25,880 nt of DNA from CAZKTO01 sp964555685 (GTDB lineage: Bacteria; Chloroflexota; Dehalococcoidia; SHYB01): contig CAZKTO010000044.1 of the NCBI GenBank assembly GCA_964555685.1, forward strand, positions 1-25,880, written 5' to 3'. Of this stretch, positions 7,562 through 15,083 are shown piece after piece (positions within the stretch are counted from its first letter, which is position 1; the number at the start of each line of letters is the position of its first letter). The notes beneath the pieces are model-generated. The model had not been told where the DNA came from and searched no databases. It was given only the letters and a program-made list of their open reading frames with translations. The position numbers and the translations under genes are program-made.

Positions 7562-7590
7562 GCCCCGCCCGCCGCAGGCGGGCTGCGGGG
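7562..7590. repeat. Nested GCCCGCC palindrome after the SDR gene
   Basis: The inner 17-bp GCCCGCC-GCA-GGCGGGC (7567-7583) is wrapped by CCCCG/CGGGG. It begins a few nt past the stop of the SDR gene (minus strand) and could end its transcript. Confidence 0.6.
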
Positions 7591-7594
7591 AGCT

Positions 7595-8374
7595 TCACTG
7601 AGTCTTCGTGGCGGAACTTTTCCGCTCGAACACCCGCAGCAGTTCGTCGATGCGCGGGACGAACGGGCGCAGGCTGGCCACCGTCCTGATCTGGCCGGTG
7701 AATGGGAAGTCCCGCGAGCAGCAATAGGCCGCCGCCTCGCCCATGACCTCCGGCGGCCACATGCGCTCGATGGGCGTGCCCGTTTTCAGCAGCAGCGTTG
7801 TGCCGGGCGTCGCCACGGAGCCCTCCAGGCGAATGGCGTTCACGCAGACGCGGTGGCGGTAGAGCTCGTTGGAGAGGCCGGTGGTGAGCGCCTCGAGAGC
7901 CGCCTTGGAGGCGCTGTACGCGCTCGACCCCGGGTTGACCCGCACCGCTGCGATGGACGAGACGTTGAGGATGTGGCCGCCGCCCCGCTCGATCATGTGC
8001 GGGATGACCTCCCGCGAGCAGAGGAAGGGCCCGTAGGCGTTGACCTTGAGGATAAGCTCCCACCGCCGGGGCTCGAACTCCTGGACCGTCCGGTTCCAGT
8101 TGGTGCCGGCGTTGTTCACCAGGATGTCGATGCGCCCGAACTCGGCCAGGGCCGCGGCCACCGTCCGCCGGACGTCCTCCTCGCTGGCGACGCTCATCTC
8201 GACGGGCAGCGCCCGGCGGCCCAGCTCCCGCACCATCGCCGCGGTCTCCTCGATGGTGCCGGGGACCGGCTCCGTCCTGGCCGCCACGACGATGTCAGCC
8301 CCGCGCGCGGCCAGGGCCACCGCGATGGCGCGGCCCGCTCCGGTCACGATGGCCACCCGGTCCTTGAGATTCAT
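7595..8374 (-). CDS. SDR-family oxidoreductase with shortened cofactor-binding loop
   Basis: A 259-aa short-chain dehydrogenase/reductase. NNAG (87-90), the Ser139/Ser140-Tyr153-Lys157 catalytic set (NVSS...YSASK) and Asn112 are all present. The N-terminal loop reads VTGAGRAIAVALAARGADIV, where the family norm is TGxxxGxG, as in VTGAGRGIGRAIA. Four residues including the two later glycines appear missing. At the DNA level this fits a 12-bp in-frame loss between two GGCCGC copies. NAD(P) binding should be impaired. The C-terminus is also unusual, ending in a charged tail after FPFTGQIRTVASLRP rather than the standard G(G)x ending. ATG 8374 has an AAAGGAG site. The substrate is unknown; the gene may be decaying, or the loss may be an assembly error. 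Confidence 0.88.
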   Translation of the reverse strand: MNLKDRVAIVTGAGRAIAVALAARGADIVVAARTEPVPGTIEETAAMVRELGRRALPVEMSVASEEDVRRTVAAALAEFGRIDILVNNAGTNWNRTVQEFEPRRWELILKVNAYGPFLCSREVIPHMIERGGGHILNVSSIAAVRVNPGSSAYSASKAALEALTTGLSNELYRHRVCVNAIRLEGSVATPGTTLLLKTGTPIERMWPPEVMGEAAAYCCSRDFPFTGQIRTVASLRPFVPRIDELLRVFERKSSATKTQ

Positions 8375-8392
8375 GGAACTCCTTTCGTCGCG

Positions 8393-8410
8393 GCCCCGAC
8401 GCGTCGGGGC
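8393..8410. repeat. 18-bp palindrome in the SDR leader
   Basis: GCCCCGAC-GC-GTCGGGGC, perfect, lies just upstream of the AAAGGAG ribosome site of the SDR gene and would form a hairpin in its mRNA leader. Same family as 3354, 15084 and 19112. Confidence 0.7.
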
Positions 8411-8424
8411 CCTCGGGCCGGCCC

Positions 8425-8430
8425 ATTGTA
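8425..8430 (-). promoter_or_regulatory. Possible -10 box of the SDR gene
   Basis: Minus-strand TACAAT about 50 nt upstream of the ATG. No good -35 was recognised. Confidence 0.3.
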
Positions 8431-8469
8431 CCGGACGCATGGGCACGGCGCCCGCCCGAACTCGTGCCG

Positions 8470-8498
8470 TTGACAGCCCCAGTACCCGCCCATACAAT
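8470..8498 (+). promoter_or_regulatory. sigma70-type promoter of the zinc-ribbon gene
   Basis: Perfect TTGACA (8470-8475), 17-nt spacer, TACAAT (8493-8498). CCCGCC (8485-8490) and GGCGGG (8500-8505) form an inverted repeat centred on the -10 box, a possible operator. Confidence 0.75.
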
Positions 8499-8565
8499 TG
8501 GCGGGCCTGAGAGCCGCACCTGGTGCTCCTCCATGATTCGGTCGGGACGAAGAGGGGACGGGCTC

Positions 8566-9267
8566 GTGGTCGATACGCGTGCGCTGATCGAGTACCAAGA
8601 GGCCGATGTCCAGACCGGCAGGCACAAGCGGCGGCTCCAGGAGATCAAGGCGCAGCTGACGGAGACGGAGGAGCTCAAGGCCAGCCGGCGCGAGCTCCAG
8701 GCCCTCCAGCAGCGCCTGCACGAGGTGCAGTCTCACCAGAAGTCCACCGAGTGGGACGTGGAGACGACCCGTGCCCGCATGCGCGACCTCGATGCTCGCA
8801 TGATGGCGGGCCAGGGGATCAGCCCGCGGGACCTCCAGAGCATCCAGCGGGAGCTGGGCAACCTGCGGCAGCGGCAGCAGACGCTCGAGGACGGCGTCCT
8901 GGTGCTCATGGAGGAGGCGGAGGGGGCGCGAGCAGCCCACGACCGGCATGCCCAGGCGGTGGCCGCCCTCGAGGTCAAGTGGCGCGAGGCCCAGGCCGGG
9001 CTCCTGACGGAACGGCGGCGGATAGAGGAGGAGATGCCCCTCCTCGACCGGCGCAGGAAGGAGAGCGCCGCCGCTCTCGACGAGGCGACGCGCCAGCTCT
9101 ACGAACGCATGAAACTCCAGAAAGGCGGCAGGGCGATGGCGAAGGTCGAGGGTGGGATCTGCGCCGCCTGCCGCATCACGGTGCCGGCCACCGTTGTCCT
9201 GCGGGCCCGGGCCGGCAAAGAGCTCGCCTACTGCAATAGCTGCGGCCGGATCCTGTACGTCGCGTGA
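8566..9267 (+). CDS. Coiled-coil C4-type zinc-ribbon protein
   Basis: 233 aa from GTG 8566. The first about 185 residues are a highly charged, nearly continuous coiled coil (for example RRLQEIKAQLTETEELKASR and RELGNLRQRQQTLEDGV). The C-terminus is a four-cysteine zinc ribbon, CAAC...CNSCGRILYVA. This architecture defines a widespread bacterial family of putative nucleic-acid-binding or scaffolding proteins (PF02591 type) without a firmly general function. The GTG start is preferred because VDTRALIEYQEADVQ matches the usual start of the family and GGGGA lies upstream; an ATG at 8533 lacks a ribosome site. It is transcribed from a strong promoter diverging from the SDR gene and is followed after 84 nt by the recombinase-like gene. 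Confidence 0.85.
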   Translation: MVDTRALIEYQEADVQTGRHKRRLQEIKAQLTETEELKASRRELQALQQRLHEVQSHQKSTEWDVETTRARMRDLDARMMAGQGISPRDLQSIQRELGNLRQRQQTLEDGVLVLMEEAEGARAAHDRHAQAVAALEVKWREAQAGLLTERRRIEEEMPLLDRRRKESAAALDEATRQLYERMKLQKGGRAMAKVEGGICAACRITVPATVVLRARAGKELAYCNSCGRILYVA

Positions 9268-9351
9268 CCCGAGAAGGGTCGCGACGGCCGCCAGCCCCCA
9301 ATCGATCAGCGATGCCTATCCGCATTTCCTGCGGTTGAAGCAAGGACGCCC

Positions 9352-10821
9352 ATGCAGACCCGAGGCGCCGACGCTCCCGCCGCGCCCCCCGCCAAGAAAG
9401 CCATCGGCTATTTCCGGCCATCAGTGGACGGGGCCGAGGAGCGGCAGCGCGTGCTCCAGGAGACAGAGCGGCTCTTTCACGCCTTCTGCGGCAGGAACGG
9501 CTACGAGCCCTGCGGCACCTTCGCCGATGCCGATGGCGCCGGGCCCGAAGGCTCGCCGACCTATCGTGCCATGCTGGACCGCATCCGCCGCGAGGGCGGG
9601 CCTCTCACGGTGGTGGTCCCCGCCCTGGACGCCCTCGGCGCCCGCCGCGACGATGTCGCCATCGCCGTCCTCGAGCTCGAGGAGTTGGGCGCCCGCGTCC
9701 AGGTGCTCGGCGGCGCGCTGGTGGACCCGATCCGCGTCGCCACCGGCCCGTGGTCCAAGGGCGACCACGCTCTGGAATTGGGCGAGCGCATCAAGAGCGC
9801 CATGCGGAAGCGCGCCATCCGTGGCGAGGGGCTCGGCAAGCCGCCCTACGGCTACCGCATCGGCCGCACCAAGAAGCTGGAGGTCCACAACGTCGAGGCC
9901 GATACCGTCCGCCTCGTCTTCAGCCTCTATACCCAGAAGAACATGGGCATCCGGCTCATCGTGCGCCATCTCAACGAGCAGAAGATCCCGACCCGCAAGG
10001 GCCGCAACTGGAGCATGGTGACCATCCGCGATATCCTCCGCAACCGGGCCTACCTAGGCACGTACACTCGGTTCGGCATGCGCATCCCGGGCAGCCACCC
10101 GGCCATCATCACCCCAGACATGTTCCGCTGGGCCCAGTCGCGCCTCGACGAGCGGCGGCCCCGGCGCAAGAACGGCCAGGCGGAGCCCTTCCTGCTTTCG
10201 GGCCTGATCTATTGCGGCCAGTGCGGCAACCGCATGGTGGGCGTGACCCGGAAGCAGGCGTGGACGCGGCGGCGCGACGGCTCCCGGGTCGAAAAGCAGT
10301 ACCGCTACTACCAGTGCCAGTCGCGCACCAACCAGAGCGTCTGCGAGTATCACACCCGGCGCGCCGGGGAGCTGGAGGCCATCGTGCTCGAGTACCTCCA
10401 AGGGCAGCAGGCCCGCCTGGGCGCCATCCAGCCGTGCCAGGAGAAGGCGGGGGCGGCGCGGCCCTCGGTCAAGGAGCGGCAGAAGCTCCTCACGGCCCGC
10501 CGGGGTGTCGAGCGGCGCCTGCGCCAGGCCCTCCACACGGCGGCCACGGGGGCCGTAAGCCAGCAGCGCTTCCGCGCCCAGATCTCCCAGCTCCTCGGCG
10601 CCCGCCGCCAGCTGGACGAGCGCCTCGCCAGTCTCGACCGCGCGGTGCCCGCTCAGGGGGACGGGCAGTCCCCTGGGGAGCAGGCCGTGGCCTTCATCGA
10701 CCGGCTGGCGGCCTGCGAGCCCGCCATGGACCTCTCGCTCAGGCGGGCGCTGCTCCAGACCCTGGTGGAGGCGGTCACCGTCTTCGACGACCGGGTGAAG
10801 ATCAAGCTGCGCCTGGGATAA
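9352..10821 (+). CDS. Serine-recombinase-like protein, probably catalytically impaired
   Basis: The 489-aa protein has the layout of a large serine recombinase: resolvase-like N-domain (about 15-125), recombinase domain with PPYGYRI (164-170) and IPTRKGRNWSMVTIRDILRN region, zinc beta-ribbon (Cys288, Cys291, Cys322, Cys331), then a helical, arginine-rich tail with coiled-coil character. In the N-domain, Arg22 and Ser24 (GYFRPS) could be the YxRxS nucleophile motif. The DRLxR motif that supplies the two key arginines is DALGA at 93-97, so strand exchange looks unlikely. No att site, phage or cargo genes are adjacent, and the gene follows a housekeeping-type neighbour. A domesticated DNA-binding role is possible. 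Its 3' end is repeated 53 nt downstream. Confidence 0.85.
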   Translation: MQTRGADAPAAPPAKKAIGYFRPSVDGAEERQRVLQETERLFHAFCGRNGYEPCGTFADADGAGPEGSPTYRAMLDRIRREGGPLTVVVPALDALGARRDDVAIAVLELEELGARVQVLGGALVDPIRVATGPWSKGDHALELGERIKSAMRKRAIRGEGLGKPPYGYRIGRTKKLEVHNVEADTVRLVFSLYTQKNMGIRLIVRHLNEQKIPTRKGRNWSMVTIRDILRNRAYLGTYTRFGMRIPGSHPAIITPDMFRWAQSRLDERRPRRKNGQAEPFLLSGLIYCGQCGNRMVGVTRKQAWTRRRDGSRVEKQYRYYQCQSRTNQSVCEYHTRRAGELEAIVLEYLQGQQARLGAIQPCQEKAGAARPSVKERQKLLTARRGVERRLRQALHTAATGAVSQQRFRAQISQLLGARRQLDERLASLDRAVPAQGDGQSPGEQAVAFIDRLAACEPAMDLSLRRALLQTLVEAVTVFDDRVKIKLRLG

Positions 10822-10892
10822 GAAACTATCTCAAAAAGCGCCCCGCCGTAGGCGGGCTGGCGGGCAGCGGACGCAAGCTGCGCCTGGAATAA
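10803..10892. repeat. 19-bp direct repeat flanking a small palindrome at the recombinase 3' end
   Basis: CAAGCTGCGCCTGGGATAA (10803-10821), the last codons of the recombinase-like gene including its stop, recurs at 10874-10892 with one change (G to A). Between them lie 52 nt carrying CCCGCC-GTA-GGCGGG (10842-10856). The layout looks like a target duplication around a small inserted element or a short local duplication. Confidence 0.65.
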
Positions 10893-10940
10893 TGGCGGCG
10901 GCGCCGGGTGGGAAGCGCCGGGCGCTGGGAGGGTACGGCA

Positions 10941-11822
10941 GTGGCCATCAAGGTGGGCGTCTCTCTCTTTGGTCTGAGTTCCCGCTCCTTCGCCACCTTC
11001 GCCCGCAAGGCGGAGGAGGTGGGCGTCGAGTCCCTCTGGGTGGCGGAGCACCTGGTCTTTCCTGCCGAGATTCCGCCCACCTATCCCTATTCCGAGAGCG
11101 GCCGCCCGCCGGTCAACCCCAGCACGCCCATCCTCGATCCGTGGGTCACGCTGGCGTACGTGGCCGCGGCCACCAGCAGGATTCGGCTGGGCACCGGCGT
11201 CTACATCCTGCCGCTGCGGAACCCCTTCGTCACGGCGCGCGCCGTGGCCACCCTCGACCGCCTCTCCGAGGGACGGGCCATCCTGGGCGTCGGCATCGGC
11301 TGGCTTCGCGAGGAGTTCGAGGCCGTCGGCGAGGGCTGGGAGGACCGTGCAAGCCGCACCAAGGAGATCGTCGAGATCCTCCGGGCCCTCTGGACCCAGG
11401 AGACCATTGCGTATCACGGCCAGCACTACTCCTTCGGGCCGGTCAAGTTCGAGCCCAAGCCGGCCCAGAAGCCGCACCCGCCCATCCAGTTCGGCGGGAC
11501 GACCCCAGCGGCGCTGCGCCGCGCCGGCGCCCTGGGCGATGGCTGGATCGCCGCCGGCCCCTGCACGCCCGATGAGGCACGCGAGGTCGTCCGCAAGCTC
11601 GACCGGGCCCGCGCCGAGGCCGGCCGCCTCGACAGACCCTTCGAGGTGACCACCAACTGCAGCCTGCCGCCCACGCCGGACAACCTCCGCCGCTATGAGG
11701 AGGCCGGCGTCACCCGCGTCTTCCTCCGCCCCGCCCTGCCCGGCGCGGCCCGTCCCACCTTCCAGGACCAGATCAATTTCCTGGAGCGTATCGGGAACGA
11801 CGTCCTCGCCAAGATCACCTAG
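10941..11822 (+). CDS. LLM-class (F420/flavin-dependent) oxidoreductase
   Basis: A 293-aa luciferase-like TIM-barrel enzyme. It starts VAIKVGVSLFGLSSRSFATF and has SLWVAEHLVFP, the ATSRIRLGTGVYILPLRNP strand, ILGVGIGWLREEFEAVG and KPHPPIQFGG, all typical of the F420-dependent LLM group (Rv2161c-like). Such proteins move hydride or oxygen onto organic substrates using F420 or FMN. The cofactor cannot be fixed from sequence, and no F420 biosynthesis genes are in view. GTG 10941 is preferred, with GGGAGGG at 10928-10934. The VOC gene starts 12 nt after its stop, so the two are probably one operon. Confidence 0.88.
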   Translation: MAIKVGVSLFGLSSRSFATFARKAEEVGVESLWVAEHLVFPAEIPPTYPYSESGRPPVNPSTPILDPWVTLAYVAAATSRIRLGTGVYILPLRNPFVTARAVATLDRLSEGRAILGVGIGWLREEFEAVGEGWEDRASRTKEIVEILRALWTQETIAYHGQHYSFGPVKFEPKPAQKPHPPIQFGGTTPAALRRAGALGDGWIAAGPCTPDEAREVVRKLDRARAEAGRLDRPFEVTTNCSLPPTPDNLRRYEEAGVTRVFLRPALPGAARPTFQDQINFLERIGNDVLAKIT

Positions 11823-11834
11823 GGCGCAGCGTCC

Positions 11835-12686
11835 GTGACCGAGCCCATCCACGTCCGCCGCATCGTCCACGCCATCCACGTGGTGCGGGACCTCGCGGCT
11901 GCCCGCCGCCGGTACATGGATGTGCTCGGCGCCTGGGTCTTCGCCGAGGGCTACTTCGAGGGCGAGGACCGGGACATGAACCTCATGTACGCCGCCAACT
12001 TCATGCTGGAGCCGATGAGTCCCCGCTCGCCCTCCACGGTCCTGGGCCGCTACCTTGAGCGGTATGGGGAGGGCCTTCAGTCCATCGAGTTCGAGGTGGA
12101 CGATCTGGCGGCGGCCCTGCGGGCCATCGAGGCCAAAGGCGTGCGCGTCCCCACGAGCTACGCTTCGTTCTTCATCGCCCACCCCAAGGACACCTTCGGC
12201 ATCTTCTACGAGGTTACGAGCGTCGCCATGCCGAACGACCCGTACCGCTACCGCGGCTGGAGCCCCGGCTGGATCGCTGGGCACCCCTCGACGCTGGAGC
12301 GTTTGGCGTGCATCACCTTCGTGCTGAGGGAGCTCGATGGGGCCCGGGACCACCTGCGGGACGTCTGGGGCGCTCGCGTCCTGCGCGAGGACGAAACACC
12401 CGGCCTCCAGCGGTCGTGGCTGAGCGTTGGCGGCTCCGTGCTGTGCCTGGCGCGCCCCACGAGCGAGACCGGCCCGGTGGCTGGCTATCTGCGCCGCCGC
12501 GGGCCCGGCATGTACTCGGTGGTGTGGAAGGTGGAGCGCCTTTCGGAGGCCGCCCGGCATGTGCAGGCCAACGGGCTGCGCATCGTCGAGGACGGGTGCG
12601 TGGCCGGAGCCTGGAGCATCGCGCCGGAGGACTTTTTCGGCGCGCGGTTTGAGTTTACGGATGCGGACCCGCTCCACGCGGCTTAG
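11835..12686 (+). CDS. Two-module VOC (glyoxalase/dioxygenase fold) protein
   Basis: 283 aa with two VOC modules in tandem. The first begins VRRIVHAIHVVRDLAAARRR and ends near IFYEVTSV; the second begins LACITFVLRELDGARDHLRD and ends FFGARFEFTD. Each module shows the beta-alpha-beta-beta-beta pattern and a late acidic residue (E in FYEV and FEF). The family includes glyoxalases, extradiol dioxygenases and isomerases that use a divalent metal. The first module has histidines HAIH for a possible metal site; the second lacks the equivalent His, so at most one site looks canonical. GTG 11835 follows only a weak AGGG. Tight spacing after the LLM gene suggests action in the same pathway on an oxidised product. 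Confidence 0.8.
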   Translation: MTEPIHVRRIVHAIHVVRDLAAARRRYMDVLGAWVFAEGYFEGEDRDMNLMYAANFMLEPMSPRSPSTVLGRYLERYGEGLQSIEFEVDDLAAALRAIEAKGVRVPTSYASFFIAHPKDTFGIFYEVTSVAMPNDPYRYRGWSPGWIAGHPSTLERLACITFVLRELDGARDHLRDVWGARVLREDETPGLQRSWLSVGGSVLCLARPTSETGPVAGYLRRRGPGMYSVVWKVERLSEAARHVQANGLRIVEDGCVAGAWSIAPEDFFGARFEFTDADPLHAA

Positions 12687-12726
12687 GGTCCGGTGCGCCG
12701 CCGGCCTGGCGCCTCTTGAATGCCCA

Positions 12727-12735
12727 TGCAATAAT
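12727..12735 (+). promoter_or_regulatory. Possible extended -10 promoter of the cyclase gene
   Basis: TGC-AATAAT, an extended -10, lies 72 nt upstream of the cyclase ATG. GGCGTGCC (12742-12749) and GGCACGCC (12771-12778) form an 8-bp inverted repeat in the predicted leader. No clear -35 is seen. Confidence 0.4.
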
Positions 12736-12807
12736 CTCCCAGGCGTGCCTCGGCGGGCGGAGCGTCGCGCGGCACGCCGCATGCGGTGACCGGTCAAGGA
12801 GGTCTTG

Positions 12808-13755
12808 ATGCCGCCCAAGCGCGTCCCGACGGAAGACGAGGTCCACGGCTACATGAAGTCCTGCTCCAACTGGGGCAAGTGGGGCAAGGACGACCAGCTC
12901 GGCACCATCAACTACATCACGCCCGCCAAGCGCAAGCAGGCCGCGGCCCTGGTCCGCGCCGGCGAGAGCGTCACCTGCGCCCGTCCCATCTCCAAGGAAC
13001 AGGCGCCGGACGTCTTCTCCCCGCCCATCCACTACATGGCCTCGAGCGGCGAGAGGTGGGCAGGCAAGAAGAGCGCCCCCGGCCAGCTTCAGGCCTCCTC
13101 GGACTTCATCGGCCTCGCCTTCCACGGCTTCACCGTCACCCATGTCGATAGCCTGGCCCACATGTTCTTCGATGGCAAGATGTACAACGGCTACCCCGCC
13201 GAGAGGGTGACCACGGCCGAGGGCGCCACCGTCGAGTCCATCGACCTCTTGAAGCACGGCGTCGTGACGCGAGGCGTCCTCCTGGATGTCGCCCGGACAC
13301 GGGGCGCCAAGTGGATCGAGCCCAAGGTCCCGGTCTTTCCCAAGGACCTGGAGGCGGCCGAGAAGGCCTGCGGGGTGAAGGTCTCATCCGGCGACGTGCT
13401 GCTGGTGAGGACCGGCGCCTACCGCCGGCGCCAGGAGGCGGGCCCCACCAACCTGCGCGAGGAGCGCATCGGCATGCACGGCGCCTGTGTCCCCTGGCTC
13501 CACCAGCGGCAGATCGCCATGCTGGGCTCCGACACGGCCCAGGACGTGCACCCCAGCGGCTACACCAAGGTGCCCATGCCCATCCATCTCGTGGGCATCG
13601 TGGCCATGGGCCTCTGGCTCATCGACAACGCGAACCTGGAGGAGCTGGCGGCGGCCTGCGAGCGGCACCAGCGCTGGGAGTTCCTGCTCACCATCGCCCC
13701 GCTCCGCGTGACCAACGGCACCGGCTCGCCCGTCAATCCGATAGCGGTCTTCTAG
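12808..13755 (+). CDS. Cyclase-family metal hydrolase (kynurenine formamidase-like fold)
   Basis: 315 aa, PF04199-type 'cyclase' fold. The diagnostic metal motif is HGFTVTHVDSLAH, fitting HxxTxTHxDxxxH, with further family blocks GVVTRGVLLDVA, GDVLLVRTGAY and the PIHLVGIVAMGLWLIDN end. Members hydrolyse N-formylkynurenine, cyclic amides or lactones with Zn or Mn. The longer N-terminus (NWGKWGKDDQLGTINYITP) is typical of the catabolic cyclase subgroup rather than KynB, and no tryptophan-degradation genes are nearby. ATG 12808 has AAGGAGGT at 12796-12803; an in-frame TTG directly before it is less likely. A ring-opening or amide-hydrolysing step with the LLM and VOC neighbours is inferred. Confidence 0.88.
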   Translation: MPPKRVPTEDEVHGYMKSCSNWGKWGKDDQLGTINYITPAKRKQAAALVRAGESVTCARPISKEQAPDVFSPPIHYMASSGERWAGKKSAPGQLQASSDFIGLAFHGFTVTHVDSLAHMFFDGKMYNGYPAERVTTAEGATVESIDLLKHGVVTRGVLLDVARTRGAKWIEPKVPVFPKDLEAAEKACGVKVSSGDVLLVRTGAYRRRQEAGPTNLREERIGMHGACVPWLHQRQIAMLGSDTAQDVHPSGYTKVPMPIHLVGIVAMGLWLIDNANLEELAAACERHQRWEFLLTIAPLRVTNGTGSPVNPIAVF

Positions 13756-13836
13756 GTTGGGCGGGTGGGACACGAACGTCCGCCGGATTGGAACGGGAAC
13801 GATGCCGCCCCTTGAGGGGCCAGCGGGGGTGACCAG

Positions 13837-14958
13837 GTGAAGATCGACCTTCTGTATGAGCTCCAGATGCCCAAGCCCTGGACCAAGCCCCAGCACCAGG
13901 GCGAATACGAGGTCTACTGGCAGGCCATGGAGCAGATCGAGCTGGCCGACCGGATGGGCTTCGATACGGTCTGGCTCGTCGAGCACCACTTCCGGGTCGA
14001 GCGCTCCCACTCGGCGGCGCCCGAGATCTTCCTCGGAGCGGTGGCCCAGCGCACCAAGAACATCCGCCTGGGCCACGGCGTCGTCCTGCTCCCCTACCCG
14101 TTCAATCACCCGATCCGCGTCGCCGAGCGGGCCGCCGTGCTCGACATCCTGAGCAACGGCCGCCTCGAGTTCGGCACCGGGCGCTCCACGCTCTTCGAGC
14201 AGGAGGGTTTCGGCATCGATCCCGCCCAGACCCGCGACATGTGGCGCGAGGCGCTCGAGATCATCCCTCGCATGTGGATGAATGAGACCTTCTCGTACAA
14301 GGGCAGATACTTCGAGATACCCGAGCGCAACGTCCTGCCCAAGCCGCTCCAGCAGCCCCACCCGCCCATCTGGATGGCCGCCACCAACGAGGAGAGCTTC
14401 CCCCTGGCCGGCGACCTGGGCATCGGTGCCCTGGGGCTCACCATCCTCGTCCCGCTGGAGTTGGTGGCCGAGCGCGTCGCCACCTACCGCAAGCACATCG
14501 CCAGGGCCAAACCCGTGGGCGCCTTCGTGAATAACCAGGTGGGCGCCTACACCATGGTCCATTGCGCCGAGACGAAGCGCCAGGCCATCGAGAACGGCTT
14601 CTACGACGCCGTGTACTGGTGGTTCGACCGCTCTATCGAGCTCCGGGCCGCGTGGGAGTCCGGCGACCGCAATAGCCCCGTCTTGAAGAAGTACCCGATG
14701 CTCCTGAAATACTTCACCAAGGAGATTGGGCCCGAAGGTTTCGATCAGGCCGATATGGTGATCGGCGGCGACCCGGATGAGGTGATCCGCAAGATCGAGC
14801 GGCACGCGGAGGCGGGCCTGGACCGCGTCCTCTGCCAGATGCAGGTGGGCTATATCTCCCACGAGAAGATCATGCGCTCCATGGAGCTCTTCGGGAAGTA
14901 CGTGATCCCGTACTTCAAGGCCAGAGCGCGCGCGGCTGCGCCGTCGTTAAAATCGTAG
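13837..14958 (+). CDS. LLM-class flavin-dependent oxidoreductase (LuxA-like monooxygenase)
   Basis: 373 aa of the bacterial luciferase/limonene-monooxygenase group. Seen motifs are MGFDTVWLVEHHF near 40-52, TKNIRLGHGVVLLPYPFNHP, AERAAVLDILSNGRLEFGTG, and the substrate-loop region HPPIWMAATNEES. Such enzymes usually take reduced FMN from a separate reductase; none is encoded here. GTG 13837 follows GGGGGTGA. The final codon and stop (TCG TAG) run into a 29-bp dispersed palindrome that supplies the TAG. It follows the cyclase gene by 81 nt on the same strand. It is only distantly related to the LLM protein at 10941: longer, with different N- and C-terminal parts. Confidence 0.9.
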   Translation: MKIDLLYELQMPKPWTKPQHQGEYEVYWQAMEQIELADRMGFDTVWLVEHHFRVERSHSAAPEIFLGAVAQRTKNIRLGHGVVLLPYPFNHPIRVAERAAVLDILSNGRLEFGTGRSTLFEQEGFGIDPAQTRDMWREALEIIPRMWMNETFSYKGRYFEIPERNVLPKPLQQPHPPIWMAATNEESFPLAGDLGIGALGLTILVPLELVAERVATYRKHIARAKPVGAFVNNQVGAYTMVHCAETKRQAIENGFYDAVYWWFDRSIELRAAWESGDRNSPVLKKYPMLLKYFTKEIGPEGFDQADMVIGGDPDEVIRKIERHAEAGLDRVLCQMQVGYISHEKIMRSMELFGKYVIPYFKARARAAAPSLKS

Positions 14959-14983
14959 GGGCGGGTCTCAGACCCGCCCCTAC
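14955..14983. repeat. 29-bp palindrome, copy 1 (supplies the LLM stop codon)
   Basis: GTAGGGGCGGGTCT and AGACCCGCCCCTAC flank a single C: perfect 14-bp arms. The TAG at 14956-14958 is the stop of the LLM gene. The identical 29 bp recur at 17671-17699. TACTTTACG follows, so it may also serve as a terminator. The gap 14959-15159 holds this, the palindrome at 15084 and no gene. Confidence 0.85.
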
Positions 14984-15083
14984 TTTACGACGGGCGGCCT
15001 TGGTGCTCCGCCGTCCGCTTCACGTTTGCCAGCGTCCGCTCCATGCCTTTCCCGATGCGCCACCCGCGCTACAACGAGGCCCT

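Noticed and set aside
9352..10892. Active integrative element around the serine recombinase
   Set aside because: No cargo, phage or plasmid genes and no distant att pair seen; catalytic arginines are missing and the neighbours are ordinary chromosomal genes.
10653..12818. 721-aa minus-strand open frame
   Set aside because: Antisense shadow of the LLM and VOC genes, caused by high GC at third codon positions; low-complexity Ala/Gly/His-rich product with no domain. The plus-strand genes have clear motifs and ribosome sites.
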